Shown here: positions 29,001-37,869 of the stretch, piece by piece
How the letters are laid out: every line of letters starts with the position of its first letter
How positions within the stretch are numbered: position 1 is the stretch's first letter
Assembly (NCBI RefSeq): GCF_018449525.1
Contig: NZ_JAAVUS010000008.1
Span: 298,775-362,774 of the forward strand
DNA: 64,000 nucleotides
Direction of reading: 5' to 3'
Source: Bradyrhizobium sp. dw_78
Lineage (GTDB): Bacteria; Pseudomonadota; Alphaproteobacteria; Rhizobiales; Xanthobacteraceae
Notes under the pieces: generated by a model
The model's database searches: none
Seen by the model: only the letters and a program-made list of their open reading frames with translations
Told to the model about the DNA's origin: nothing
Program-made: the position numbers and the translations under genes

Positions 29001-30254
29001 TCAGCGGACTCCGATGACGTCGATTTCGATCAGGGAGTCCTTGATCAGCAGCCCGGTGGTTCCGATGGTGGTGCGCGGCGGCGGCACCGCGAAATATTGC
29101 CGCCACACCTCGTCGAAGCCTGCGAAATCATTGAGGTCGATCAGGAACACCTGGGCCTTGACGACCTGTTCGAGCGAACTGCCGGCGGCGGCGAGCGTTC
29201 GCTTGAGGTTTTCCAGGATGTATTTGGTCTGAAGCTTGATGTCGGAGCCGTAGAAAGGGAAGTTCGGGTCCTTGCGGGCTTCCTTGGGCACGCCGGCGGT
29301 GAAGTCGGTCGCGAGCTGGCCGGCGGCGAAGACAAAGCTGCCCACCGTCACGGCTTCGGAATAATTTGCCAGCGGTTTTGGATTGCCGGTGTCAGCAATG
29401 ATTTCGTGCTTGGTTGCACCATCGGCGACGTAGGCGATCAGATCGATTTCGATCAGCGCGTCCTTGATCAACAGATCGGTCACGCCGACCGTGGTGCGCG
29501 GCGGCGGCACCTTGAAATATTCGCGCCATACTTCATCGAACCCGGCGAAGTAATCGAGACTGGTCAGGAATACCTGCGCTTTGACGACATGATCGAGGCT
29601 GGTGCCGGCGGCCGCGAAGGTGGTTTTGAGGTGGTCCAGAATGTACCGGGTCTGAAGCTTGATGTCGGACCCATAGAAAGGAAAGTTCGGGTCCTTGCGG
29701 GCTTCCTTGGGCACGCCGGTCTTGAAGTCGGTGGCAAGCTGGCCCGCGGCGAAGACCAAATCGCCGACGCGGGTGGCTTCGGAATAGGCGGCCAGCGGCT
29801 TAGGATTTGACGAACTGACGGCAATCAGGCCGCCGCCCTCGGCCAGTGCGCTGATCAGGTCGATCTCGATCAGCGCATCCTTGATCAATAGACCTGACGT
29901 GCCCACTGTAGTGCGGGGCGGTGCCACGACAAAGAACTCGCGCCACACCTCGTCGAAACCGGCGAAATCCCGAAGGTCGGTCAGAAAAACCTGGGCCTTC
30001 ACGACGCGGTCAAACGAACTCCCCGCAGCCTCAAGGGTGTTTTTCAGATGCTTCAGGATGAAGCGGGTCTGCAGCTTGATGTCCGAACCGTAGTACGGAA
30101 AGTTCGGATCCTTGCGGGCCTCCGCCGGCACGCCATCCCTGAAGTCGGTCGCCAACTGCCCTGCCAGGAATGCCAGGCCGCCGACGGCGATCGCTTCGGT
30201 GTAGTGGGCCAACGGCTTTGGATTACTGGACGTTATGGCGCGACGCTCGGTCAT
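29001..30254 (-). CDS. Triple RidA-domain protein
   Basis: RidA/YjgF proteins hydrolyse reactive enamines and imines to ketones. Here three RidA-like units lie in one 417-residue chain (about 8-145, 147-285, 288-417), with NPKPL starting each unit at 11, 150 and 291. Each unit keeps the substrate arginine (PPRTTVG: R114, R253, R394) and the conserved glutamate in the last strand (E130, E269, E410). Each also shares an insertion of about 20 residues (ARKDPNFP.YGSDIKLQT) absent from ordinary RidA. Normal RidA is a homotrimer of about 130-residue chains, so this is a covalently linked trimer. Start ATG 30254; 30302 is an alternative. First gene of the BMP ABC operon. Confidence 0.9.
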   Translation of the reverse strand: MTERRAITSSNPKPLAHYTEAIAVGGLAFLAGQLATDFRDGVPAEARKDPNFPYYGSDIKLQTRFILKHLKNTLEAAGSSFDRVVKAQVFLTDLRDFAGFDEVWREFFVVAPPRTTVGTSGLLIKDALIEIDLISALAEGGGLIAVSSSNPKPLAAYSEATRVGDLVFAAGQLATDFKTGVPKEARKDPNFPFYGSDIKLQTRYILDHLKTTFAAAGTSLDHVVKAQVFLTSLDYFAGFDEVWREYFKVPPPRTTVGVTDLLIKDALIEIDLIAYVADGATKHEIIADTGNPKPLANYSEAVTVGSFVFAAGQLATDFTAGVPKEARKDPNFPFYGSDIKLQTKYILENLKRTLAAAGSSLEQVVKAQVFLIDLNDFAGFDEVWRQYFAVPPPRTTIGTTGLLIKDSLIEIDVIGVR

Positions 30255-30481
30255 TGGATGCTCATGGGATTTGTTGTCGGAAATCGAATGGGATGACGGC
30301 ACGGAACGCGGTGGCCTGCTGATCGCGCTGCCTGCGATGCGATGCGACCATGCCGCGGAAGCACCTTGGCGACGCTGCCGGACGATCTGGTGGTAGGCCG
30401 TTCATCTGCGAAGTGCTCTGCGGCTCGGCGGCTTGCCGTGGCTCCATTGTCGATGACGGAAGGAAGGCTCACAAGATCAAA

Positions 30482-30497
30482 TTGCATGCGCATGCAA
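30482..30497. promoter_or_regulatory. LacI-type operator, perfect 16-bp palindrome (O1)
   Basis: TTGCATGCGCATGCAA is a perfect palindrome with the central CG step typical of LacI-family operators. It lies 228 bp upstream of the triple RidA start and 338 bp upstream of the divergent LacI gene. It is the best of three similar sites in this intergenic region. Confidence 0.7.
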
Positions 30498-30590
30498 AGC
30501 TGCATTTGACCATTTTATAAGCAAAATATGGATAAATACGGAGGATTTGCCCTGATTATTTCCTCGGGCTTGCTGACACGGCTGCAATCA

Positions 30591-30606
30591 ATGACTGCGA
30601 ATGCAT
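30591..30606. promoter_or_regulatory. Weaker LacI-type operator half-match (O2)
   Basis: ATGACTGCGAATGCAT agrees with the O1 palindrome at 11 of 16 positions, with the centre and one arm (GAATGCAT) conserved. It is a plausible auxiliary site between O1 and O3. Confidence 0.4.
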
Positions 30607-30680
30607 ATTTGGCGCGTGTGAGGGTGATGATATCGGCGGCGCGAGATCAGTTTGGCCTCGGATAATAGCCATATTGTCGG

Positions 30681-30696
30681 ATGCATTCGCATGCAG
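30681..30696. promoter_or_regulatory. LacI-type operator (O3)
   Basis: ATGCATTCGCATGCAG agrees with O1 at 13 of 16 positions. It lies 139 bp upstream of the LacI gene start and suits autoregulation. O1 and O3 are 199 bp apart, so looping between them is possible. Confidence 0.55.
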
Positions 30697-30834
30697 TTGA
30701 CGCCATTTTTGGCGTCCACTAAGCAGGGCCAATATATCGGTCGATTCTGAGCCGGCGCCCTTGCCATGCGTCGGGACGCGCAGGGCAAAACGCGGACACA
30801 ACTTGGCCTCCACGAGTGGCGGGACTGAAGCAAC

Positions 30835-31887
30835 ATGGATGAATCCACTCGTGCCAAACGGCAGCGCCAGCGTGTCACCGCTGACGAAGTGGCCCGCGTG
30901 CTTGGTGTATCGCAGTCGACCATTTCGCGGGCCTTCACCGCTACCGCCAGCATTTCCGAGGAGATGCGCACCCGCGTGATGACGACCGCAGCGGAGCTTG
31001 GCTACCAGCCCAATGTCATCGCCCGCAGCCTGATGACGCGGCGCACCAACATCGTCGCCATCGTGCTGCCCAACCTCACCGACCCGTTTTACGCGGTGGT
31101 GCTCGACGAGCTTACGCAACGACTGCAGCCGCGCGGCTGCCAAACTCTGCTGTTCGTGCCGACGCCCGGGCAGGAAGTAGATGAGATCCTACCGACCCTG
31201 CTGCAGTATCAAGTCGATGGTATCATCATCACGTCGGCGACCGTTTCATCCGCCATGGCGCGGGCCTGTGCCAAGCGCGAAACGCCCGTGGTGCTGCTCA
31301 ACCGCTACGTACCCGGATTGGAGATCCATGCGGTGTCCTGCGACAACGTCGCCGGCGGCCGTCAGATGGCAGAATTTCTACTCGGCCAGCATCATCGTCG
31401 TCCGGCCTTCGTCGCCGGCCAACTGGGGGCCTCCACCAGCATGGACCGGCAAAGCGGGTTTGTCAGCCGGTTGCAGGACGACGGCGTCGAATGTGTAATC
31501 GAGCAGGGCGGCGACCATACTTACCAGGCCGGATTCGATGCCGCGCTGCGGCTGATGCGTCGTTCCGATCCGCCCGATGCGATCTTCTTCACCAGCGACA
31601 TCATGGCGTTCGGCGGTATGGACGCGCTTCGCAGCAACGGTTTCATCATCCCGGATCATGTTTCGATCGCGGGATTCAACGGCGTGCCCCTCGCAGGCTG
31701 GGCCGCTTACGACCTGACCACGATCCGCCATCCGTTTTCGCAGATGGCTGATGCCGCGCTCGAACTGCTCGGTTTCGGCGACGCCGAAGTCACGCAGTCA
31801 CCAACCACCCGTCTGATTCATGGAACACTGATGGATCGGGGCTCCACGATGTCGCGCTCGCCTGAACGGACACGTGTCCGGGGGTGA
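30835..31887 (+). CDS. LacI-family transcriptional regulator
   Basis: 350 residues. The N-terminal HTH (VTADEVARVLGVSQSTISRAF, residues about 14-34) and hinge helix (YQPNVIARSLMTRRT) are canonical LacI. The effector domain follows from IVAIVLPNLTDPFYA and includes PDAIFFTSDIMAFGGMDALR. It is divergent from the triple RidA/BMP operon and is its presumed repressor, with the inducer probably the imported ligand or a metabolite of it. Confidence 0.95.
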   Translation: MDESTRAKRQRQRVTADEVARVLGVSQSTISRAFTATASISEEMRTRVMTTAAELGYQPNVIARSLMTRRTNIVAIVLPNLTDPFYAVVLDELTQRLQPRGCQTLLFVPTPGQEVDEILPTLLQYQVDGIIITSATVSSAMARACAKRETPVVLLNRYVPGLEIHAVSCDNVAGGRQMAEFLLGQHHRRPAFVAGQLGASTSMDRQSGFVSRLQDDGVECVIEQGGDHTYQAGFDAALRLMRRSDPPDAIFFTSDIMAFGGMDALRSNGFIIPDHVSIAGFNGVPLAGWAAYDLTTIRHPFSQMADAALELLGFGDAEVTQSPTTRLIHGTLMDRGSTMSRSPERTRVRG

Positions 31888-32418
31888 GATGTGCCGGCCC
31901 GTCGTTGCGGTGTGGCATATAGCATCAGACTGATTGCAGCCCCTTTTTTGCCAACTCAATCTTCGCCTTATGCTCGCCGATGAGCGGCAATGGATCTGCG
32001 GCGAATGTTTCGGTGCCGCGGATCTGGTCCTCTCTCATACCCTATGGTTCCTCACGGATCCTAGCGGGCGTCTCGCGCATGAGCTCGACGGTTTTTCGCA
32101 TCTTGCTGCGTGGGAGCGCTCGGGCACGGACCCCGGAGCGAACTCGATGCGACAGAAGCTCCCGCCATCGCGGCACGAAGTCCGCCTGAGACGCCCCGAT
32201 CATCACGGCCAAATCCCGAAGACCCTCGTCTCGAAGATGTCGTCGAGATTCGGCCGAACGATTATGCCAAGGATGCAGTCATAGAGGGACTAGACTTACT
32301 CGCCGAGGACGAGGCGCCGACCCGGATGGCCAGTGCCATTCCGGGAGAAGTGGCTGTTCACTTCCCGCGTATCGGCTTCGACATGAGACCTGTCGGGCCA
32401 TCGCGATCGGACGTGGTT
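31888..32418. other. Intergenic stretch with unrecognised open-frame fragments
   Basis: On the minus strand two consecutive short frames can be read: one with VMIGASQADFVPRWRELL ending at a TAG near 32043, and one beginning MREDQIRGTETFAADPLP and ending at a TGA near 31929. They overlap like pieces of a decayed gene. I do not recognise the family and would not annotate them as genes. Confidence 0.35.
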
Positions 32419-33627
32419 TTAGCGATCCTGTTCGGTCGCTCGCGGGCAGCCCGTCTTGTCCAGCGGAATGAACGCTTCCTCGGGCGGGATCTTCGACACC
32501 ACCTTCATGATGTCGTCCGGCCCCTTCGATTCCTGCGGCGTCTTCACCTGCATCAGATAGATCGGCTGCATCACGCGTCCGTCCTTACGGACTTTGACGC
32601 CGTTGTGGAGAGGGTCGGACAGCGGCGTCTGGTACATGATGGCCGAAACCTTGTCGGGATCCGTGGTTCCGGCGGCCTTGACCGCGGCGAGATAGTTGTA
32701 CACGGCGCTGTAGCTGTCCGCCTGATAGTAGGTCGGGATCTTGCCATGCATGGCCTTGAACCGCTTGCTCCAGGCACGCGTGGTTTCGTCCATGTCCCAG
32801 TAGAAATCGGCGACGCCGATCACGCCCTGAGCGACGGCGAGTCCGATGGATTGAATGTCGCTGGTGAAGATGTCGAGACCCACGATGCGGGTTTTCGATC
32901 CCCCGCCCATCAGGCCGAATTCCTGAGCCTGCTTGATCGAGGTCTGAGCGTCCGAGCCCGCGTTTGCGAAAGCGACCACATCGGCTCCCGAGCCCTGCGC
33001 TTGCAACAGGAAGGAAGAGAAATCCGCGGTGTTGAGCGGCGCCCGAGCGCTGCCGAGCACAGAGCCGCCCGCGGCCTTGACGACTTCGGAGGAATATTTC
33101 TCGAGATCCTGACCGAACACATAGTTGGCGGTGATGTAGAACCACGACTTGCCGCCATCGGCAACGACGGCGCGTGTCGCCGCGGTGGAAATGGCGTGCG
33201 TGTCGGGTAGCCAGTGGATGCTGTAGGGGGAGCATGATTTTCCGGTTATCTCGGCGGTGGTGCCGCCGCTGACCAGAAACATCTTCTTTTTCTCCGAAGA
33301 GACGAATTGTATGGCGAGAGCGGTCGAAGAACTGCCGCCGTCCAGGATCGCGGTCACGTTCTCCCGGTCGTAGAATTGCCGCGCGAGGTTGGAGGCGACG
33401 TCGGGCTTGTTCTGCTCATCGCCGCTGATGATCGTGATGGGCTTGCCCAGGACCTGGCCGCCGAAGTCTTCCGCGGCGAGGCGGGCGGCGACGACGGAGC
33501 CCGGTCCCGAAAGGTCGGAATATGGTCCGGACATGTCTCCGAGGACGGCGATCTTGACCGCGTCGTCAGCGAGACACGCGGAAGTCGACAGGGCGAGCAT
33601 CGCAAGTGCGAGAACGGATCGTTTCAT
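32419..33627 (-). CDS. ABC transporter substrate-binding protein, branched-chain amino acid type (paralogue 2)
   Basis: 402 residues with a signal peptide (about 1-20, ending ACLADD). The mature part follows the same plan as the protein at 17681: IAVLGDMSGPYSDLSG, GPGSVVAARLAAEDF, NTADFSSFLLQAQGSGADVVAF and DFYWDMDETTRAWSKRF. It is the last gene of a minus-strand group with an enoyl-CoA hydratase and a CaiB-type CoA transferase, so the ligand is probably an organic acid activated to a CoA thioester. No permease or ATPase is present. Confidence 0.9.
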   Translation of the reverse strand: MKRSVLALAMLALSTSACLADDAVKIAVLGDMSGPYSDLSGPGSVVAARLAAEDFGGQVLGKPITIISGDEQNKPDVASNLARQFYDRENVTAILDGGSSSTALAIQFVSSEKKKMFLVSGGTTAEITGKSCSPYSIHWLPDTHAISTAATRAVVADGGKSWFYITANYVFGQDLEKYSSEVVKAAGGSVLGSARAPLNTADFSSFLLQAQGSGADVVAFANAGSDAQTSIKQAQEFGLMGGGSKTRIVGLDIFTSDIQSIGLAVAQGVIGVADFYWDMDETTRAWSKRFKAMHGKIPTYYQADSYSAVYNYLAAVKAAGTTDPDKVSAIMYQTPLSDPLHNGVKVRKDGRVMQPIYLMQVKTPQESKGPDDIMKVVSKIPPEEAFIPLDKTGCPRATEQDR

Positions 33628-33671
33628 TTCGTCTCCTCCGAAGAATTGTTGTGTTTGCCTGGGTGGCGCAG

Positions 33672-34445
33672 TTAGGCGGACTTGTGTTTGAAGAATTGCG
33701 ACATGAATAGGCCTGGTTCACCGGTTGCAAATGCGTTGCCGAAATAGGAAATGCTCGCGGAAACCGAATCCGACAGGTTCATGTCCTCCCAGCGGCGCAG
33801 CAATTCCTTCTGTGCCTGCATCACCTGTGGCCCGCATTTCAGGATCGGTTCGATGACCTTGGCGATCTGGCGATCCAGTTCGTCGGTCGAGGCGACGACG
33901 TCCACCAGTCCCCAGGAGAAGGCGGTGCTCGCGTCGATGACGGCGCCTGTGAGGATCAGATAGCGAGCGCGACCCCAGCCGACGAGGCGGGGCAACAGCG
34001 CTGCATGAATGACCGAGGGAATGCCGACCTGTACTTCCGGCATTGCGAAATTTGATGAATCCGTTGCCACGCGAATGTCGCAGGCTGCGGCGAGTTCGAG
34101 GCCACCGCCGAGGCACCACCCCGATATTTTGGCAACGACGGGTACCGGAAAATGACGGACGCGATCGCAGAGGTCGCGCAGCCGGGATATAAAACGCTCG
34201 CCGGAAACCTTGTCCAGTTGGACCATCTCGCGAAGGTCCGCGCCGCCGATGAAGGTGCGGTCCCCGGGGGACGCGAGTATCAGGACGCGAGCGTCTCTTT
34301 CCCGGGACAGGATGTCCAGTCCGGAAGTGAGACCATCCATGACGGCCGTGTTGAGCAGATTCACCTTGCCGGCGTTGCAGATCGTCATTTCGATGACGCC
34401 GTCACTTCGCCGCTCGATGCCGCAGAAGTCGTTCAACATTTCCAT
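33672..34445 (-). CDS. Enoyl-CoA hydratase/isomerase family protein
   Basis: A crotonase-fold protein of 257 residues (a second ATG, two codons downstream, is also possible). The CoA/oxyanion-hole segments are RTFIGGADLREM and AKISGWCLGGGLELAAACDIRVA, followed by FAMPEVQVGIPSVIHAALL. The glutamate in GGGLELA and the GIPS loop suit hydratase-type chemistry. It lies 44 bp upstream of binding protein paralogue 2 and 42 bp downstream of the CoA transferase. Confidence 0.9.
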   Translation of the reverse strand: MEMLNDFCGIERRSDGVIEMTICNAGKVNLLNTAVMDGLTSGLDILSRERDARVLILASPGDRTFIGGADLREMVQLDKVSGERFISRLRDLCDRVRHFPVPVVAKISGWCLGGGLELAAACDIRVATDSSNFAMPEVQVGIPSVIHAALLPRLVGWGRARYLILTGAVIDASTAFSWGLVDVVASTDELDRQIAKVIEPILKCGPQVMQAQKELLRRWEDMNLSDSVSASISYFGNAFATGEPGLFMSQFFKHKSA

Positions 34446-34487
34446 TTCTTGTTCCAGTCGTCGAGGAGGCTCACATCGTCGTCGGTG

Positions 34488-35693
34488 TCAGGCAACGACT
34501 TTTCGATCGCGCAAGAGCGCCACTTCGTCCGCCGACAGTCCCATTCTCGCCAGGATGTCGTCGGTGTGTTCGCCGAGCAGGGGCGGGGCGAGCGCGCCTG
34601 TCGCCTGCACGATCGGATTGCGCACGGTCGGCACATCGCCCATGCGGGAATGATGGAGGGTTTGCAGGACCTGGCGATGCTTGACCTGCTCGTCCTCGAA
34701 GACCTCGTTCAGCGGTCTGATCGGTCCCCAAGGCACGCCCGCCGTGTCGAACAGTCTGCCCCAGTCGTCCTTGGTCCGTTGGCCCATGATCTGGATGACG
34801 TGCTCGCGCAGCGCCGGCAGGTTCTCGATCCGGCTTCGGTTGGTGCGGAACATCGGATCATTCGCGAGATCCTCGCGACCGGCGACGGAGCAAAACCGAG
34901 CGAACTGCCCATCATTGCCGATCGCCAGGATCAGATAGCCCTCGCTGCAGGCAAACACCTCGTAGGGTGCGCAATTGGGGTGCGCGTTTCCACTCCGACG
35001 CGGTGGTTGGCCCGAGAGCAGGTAATTCATGTTCTGGTTGGCGTTGAGAGCAATGGCGGCGTCCAACAACGCGAGATCGATGTATTCGCCCTCTCCGGTC
35101 TTTTCCTGCTTGCGCAGCGCAGCCAGGATCGCGACCGTCGCATACATGCCGGTGATCAGATCGTTGATGGCGACGCCGGCGCGAAGGGGACCGGCTCCGG
35201 GAAGACCGTCCGGAATGCCCGTGTAGCTCATGAAGCCGGCCATGCCCTGGAACACGTAGTCGTATCCGGGGCGCCCGGCCAGCGGGCCCTCCTGGCCGAA
35301 CCCGGTAATCGACGTGTAGATGATGCCGGGGTTGATCTGTTTCATGGATTCGTAATCAAGACCGAACTTCTTCAAGGATCCTGATTTGAAATTCTCGATG
35401 ACGACGTGCGATCCGGCGCACATGCGACGAACCAGATCCTGCCCGGCGGCTTGTGAGAAATCGATGGCGATGGAGCGTTTTCCGCGGTTGCAGCTCATGA
35501 AATAGGCCGACAGCTGGTCGCCGGCCTCCGAGGTCATGTAAGGAGGACCCCACCCACGCGTGTCGTCTCCCGAGCCGACGGACTCGACTTTGATGACCTC
35601 AGCCCCGAGATCGGCGAGGTTCTGTGAACACCACGGTCCCGCCAGGATGCGGGAGAGGTCGAGTACCTTTACGCCGGCCAAGGACTTGTTCAC
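34488..35693 (-). CDS. CaiB/BaiF-family CoA transferase (class III)
   Basis: Class III CoA transferases move CoA between carboxylic acids. A GTG start at 35693, behind GCGGAG, gives 401 residues beginning VNKSLAGVKVLDLSRILAGP. Family features are ADLGAEVIKVE, FKSGSLKKFGLDYE, the GYDYVFQGMAGFMSYTG loop and the catalytic aspartate in YIDLALLDAAIAL. It is first in the three-gene minus-strand group and probably activates the acid taken up by the binding protein encoded downstream. Confidence 0.93.
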   Translation of the reverse strand: MNKSLAGVKVLDLSRILAGPWCSQNLADLGAEVIKVESVGSGDDTRGWGPPYMTSEAGDQLSAYFMSCNRGKRSIAIDFSQAAGQDLVRRMCAGSHVVIENFKSGSLKKFGLDYESMKQINPGIIYTSITGFGQEGPLAGRPGYDYVFQGMAGFMSYTGIPDGLPGAGPLRAGVAINDLITGMYATVAILAALRKQEKTGEGEYIDLALLDAAIALNANQNMNYLLSGQPPRRSGNAHPNCAPYEVFACSEGYLILAIGNDGQFARFCSVAGREDLANDPMFRTNRSRIENLPALREHVIQIMGQRTKDDWGRLFDTAGVPWGPIRPLNEVFEDEQVKHRQVLQTLHHSRMGDVPTVRNPIVQATGALAPPLLGEHTDDILARMGLSADEVALLRDRKVVA

Positions 35694-35889
35694 GCTGCAA
35701 ACTCCGCGATTTTCACGTCGATGCTTCGCGTGGCCTGTCGCTTCGAGTCCAATCCAAAGACGCGAACATGGTCTTTGGCTAATTTGAACGCCGGCGTGTC
35801 GGTGATATGGGACCCCACTGGGGGGCAGGAGAAAATGGCGTCCAACACCAGATGGTGGCGTCCGAAACAGCGATAGGGAAGAGAAGGTC

Positions 35890-36837
35890 ATGCGTTACGA
35901 TCTGATGGACTTGAAGCTCTTCAGGGCGATTGCCGAGACCTCGAGTCTTTCGGCGGGTGCGTCGCAAATTCACCTGTCGCCGGGCTCCGCGAGCTATCGG
36001 CTCAAAAATCTCGAGCGTCTCGTCGGCACCACGCTCTTCTTGCGAAGCCCGCGAGGGATGGTTCTCACGGCCGCGGGTGAAAGCCTCCATCGCCATGTGA
36101 TCGCCGTGTTCGGAGATCTCGAGCGCATGCACAGCGAGATGAGCGGATTTGCCAACGGTCTTCGCGGAAGTATTCGTCTTTACGCGAACAGCAGTTCGCT
36201 GAACGGCTTCCTGGCCGAAGACCTGTCCAGCTTCCTATCCATGAACCGTCAGTGCAACATCGAACTGGAAGAGCATAACAGTGACGATATCGTCTTGGCC
36301 GTCGGCGACGGCACGGCCGACCTCGGAATCGTCGCAAGCGATGTCGAGTCTGGAAGTCTCCAGGTCTTTCCCTACGCAACCGACCACCTCGTCTTGGCGG
36401 TCTCCAACGAACACCCCCTCGCGGCGCGCGATGAGATTAAACTGGAAGAAGCGCTGGACTACGATTTTGTGTGCATGCAGAGGACAAGCAGCAATTTTCA
36501 ATTTCTGGCGCAGACATGCGGCAAACTGGGCAGGCAGCTCAACATCCGCATCCATGCCCATAATTTTGCGACGGTCCTCCGGCTCGCGCGCGACAACATC
36601 GGCATCGCGCTGGTTCCGAGAAGAGTCTTGGCGAGCACTCTTCCCAAAGAAAGCTGCAGCGTGGTCGAACTATCGGACGATTGGGCGTTGCGCAGGCTGA
36701 AGGTCATCGCACACAACATCGAGAATGCGCCACAATTCACGAAGAACCTTGTCGATCACCTGCTCTTGCGTGCGGAGCTCAATTCGGGAAGGAATGGTGA
36801 TGACCGAATGACGACCTCGCGGACGCAGATCGCCTAG
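35890..36837 (+). CDS. LysR-family transcriptional regulator
   Basis: 315 residues with an N-terminal HTH (LKLFRAIAETSSLSAGASQIHLSPGSASYRL) and an LTTR effector domain. It is divergent from the CoA transferase operon with about 195 bp between them, making it the likely regulator of that operon. Its last four bases overlap the end of the convergent LysR gene. Confidence 0.92.
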   Translation: MRYDLMDLKLFRAIAETSSLSAGASQIHLSPGSASYRLKNLERLVGTTLFLRSPRGMVLTAAGESLHRHVIAVFGDLERMHSEMSGFANGLRGSIRLYANSSSLNGFLAEDLSSFLSMNRQCNIELEEHNSDDIVLAVGDGTADLGIVASDVESGSLQVFPYATDHLVLAVSNEHPLAARDEIKLEEALDYDFVCMQRTSSNFQFLAQTCGKLGRQLNIRIHAHNFATVLRLARDNIGIALVPRRVLASTLPKESCSVVELSDDWALRRLKVIAHNIENAPQFTKNLVDHLLLRAELNSGRNGDDRMTTSRTQIA

Positions 36838-37754
36838 ACGGCAAGTCGCGCTCTGGGCGTTGAGATCATCCTTTTGGATTGATCCCGCGATATTTCTATC
36901 ATGGCGGAAAGGCCTGGTACGTCATCAGCATTACCCTTCCATATGCACCATGTTTCAGAGGCTTCGTGCGGCTCGGAAAACTTGACGAATTTGGCGGTCG
37001 TCGGGCTTCTCGCGCTCAGTGTCCTAGGTACCAGCGATACGCCCATCCCAGATTCAACGAACGCAACGACGCTGCTCCAGTGGCGAACTTCGTGTTTGAT
37101 ATTAGGCATGAAGCCGTGTGCTAAGCACAACGCGACTATCGACTCGAAGTAGTGAGGCGAACTCCCGCGAGAGAACAAAACAAATTCGTCCTCCTTGAGC
37201 TTGGCAAGATCGAGCCTGCGGACATTCGCGTAGCGATGCCGTTCATGAAGGCAGGCAACAAACGGCTCAGAATGATAACGGAAGCCGTTCAGCTCTGCGG
37301 CGGTCTTCGCTCCCGAGACGAATCCAAAATCGATCTCGTTCCGCTTTACAGCCGCGACTTGTTCAAGGGAGTTGAGTTCTTGCAGCGAAAGGTCGATTCC
37401 CGGGTGCTCCTTACGAAACCGCTCGACCATCTCTGGTAACCCGCGATAGAGCATTGCGCCACCGAAACCAACGCGTAATCGCCCTTCCTTTCCGCCCGCG
37501 ACAGCTCGCACCAGGGCTTTCGTTTCGTCGAGCCGGCGTAGCAGCAGCCGCGCTTCGCGCTGGAGCGCTACGCCGGCCCGCGTCAGCTCCACATTGCGGC
37601 TATTTCGGTCGAACAGAGGAGTCTGCAGCTCATTCTCGAGTTGCTGGATAGCCAGACTTAATGGAGGCTGCGACATCGATAGTCGCTTGGCTGCGCGACC
37701 GAAGTGTCGTTCCTCGGCCAGCACTGAGAAATAGCGAAGCTTTCGAAGGTCCAA
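36834..37754 (-). CDS. LysR-family transcriptional regulator (BenM/CatM-like)
   Basis: 306 residues: HTH RYFSVLAEERHFGRAAKRLSMSQPPLSLAIQQLE, then an effector domain. The N-terminal sequence resembles regulators of aromatic acid degradation. It is divergent from the acyl-CoA dehydrogenase at 37870, with an LTTR-like site between them. Confidence 0.92.
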   Translation of the reverse strand: MDLRKLRYFSVLAEERHFGRAAKRLSMSQPPLSLAIQQLENELQTPLFDRNSRNVELTRAGVALQREARLLLRRLDETKALVRAVAGGKEGRLRVGFGGAMLYRGLPEMVERFRKEHPGIDLSLQELNSLEQVAAVKRNEIDFGFVSGAKTAAELNGFRYHSEPFVACLHERHRYANVRRLDLAKLKEDEFVLFSRGSSPHYFESIVALCLAHGFMPNIKHEVRHWSSVVAFVESGMGVSLVPRTLSARSPTTAKFVKFSEPHEASETWCIWKGNADDVPGLSAMIEISRDQSKRMISTPRARLAV

Positions 37755-37784
37755 GGTCTGCTGCCTGATCGATAGCGAAAAGAT

Positions 37785-37799
37785 ATTAATCGGTTTAAT
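37785..37799. promoter_or_regulatory. LysR-type binding site (ATTAA-N5-TTAAT)
   Basis: A 15-bp perfect dyad containing the T-N11-A consensus of LysR-type regulators lies in the AT-rich gap between the divergent LysR gene and the acyl-CoA dehydrogenase. It is 31 bp from the LysR start and about 70 bp from the dehydrogenase start. Confidence 0.5.
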
Positions 37800-37869
37800 T
37801 TAGATATTGGACTATATCGGTCGAGTTGTCGATGATGTCACCCGGAAGATAACCTCTGAGGGATTCGTC

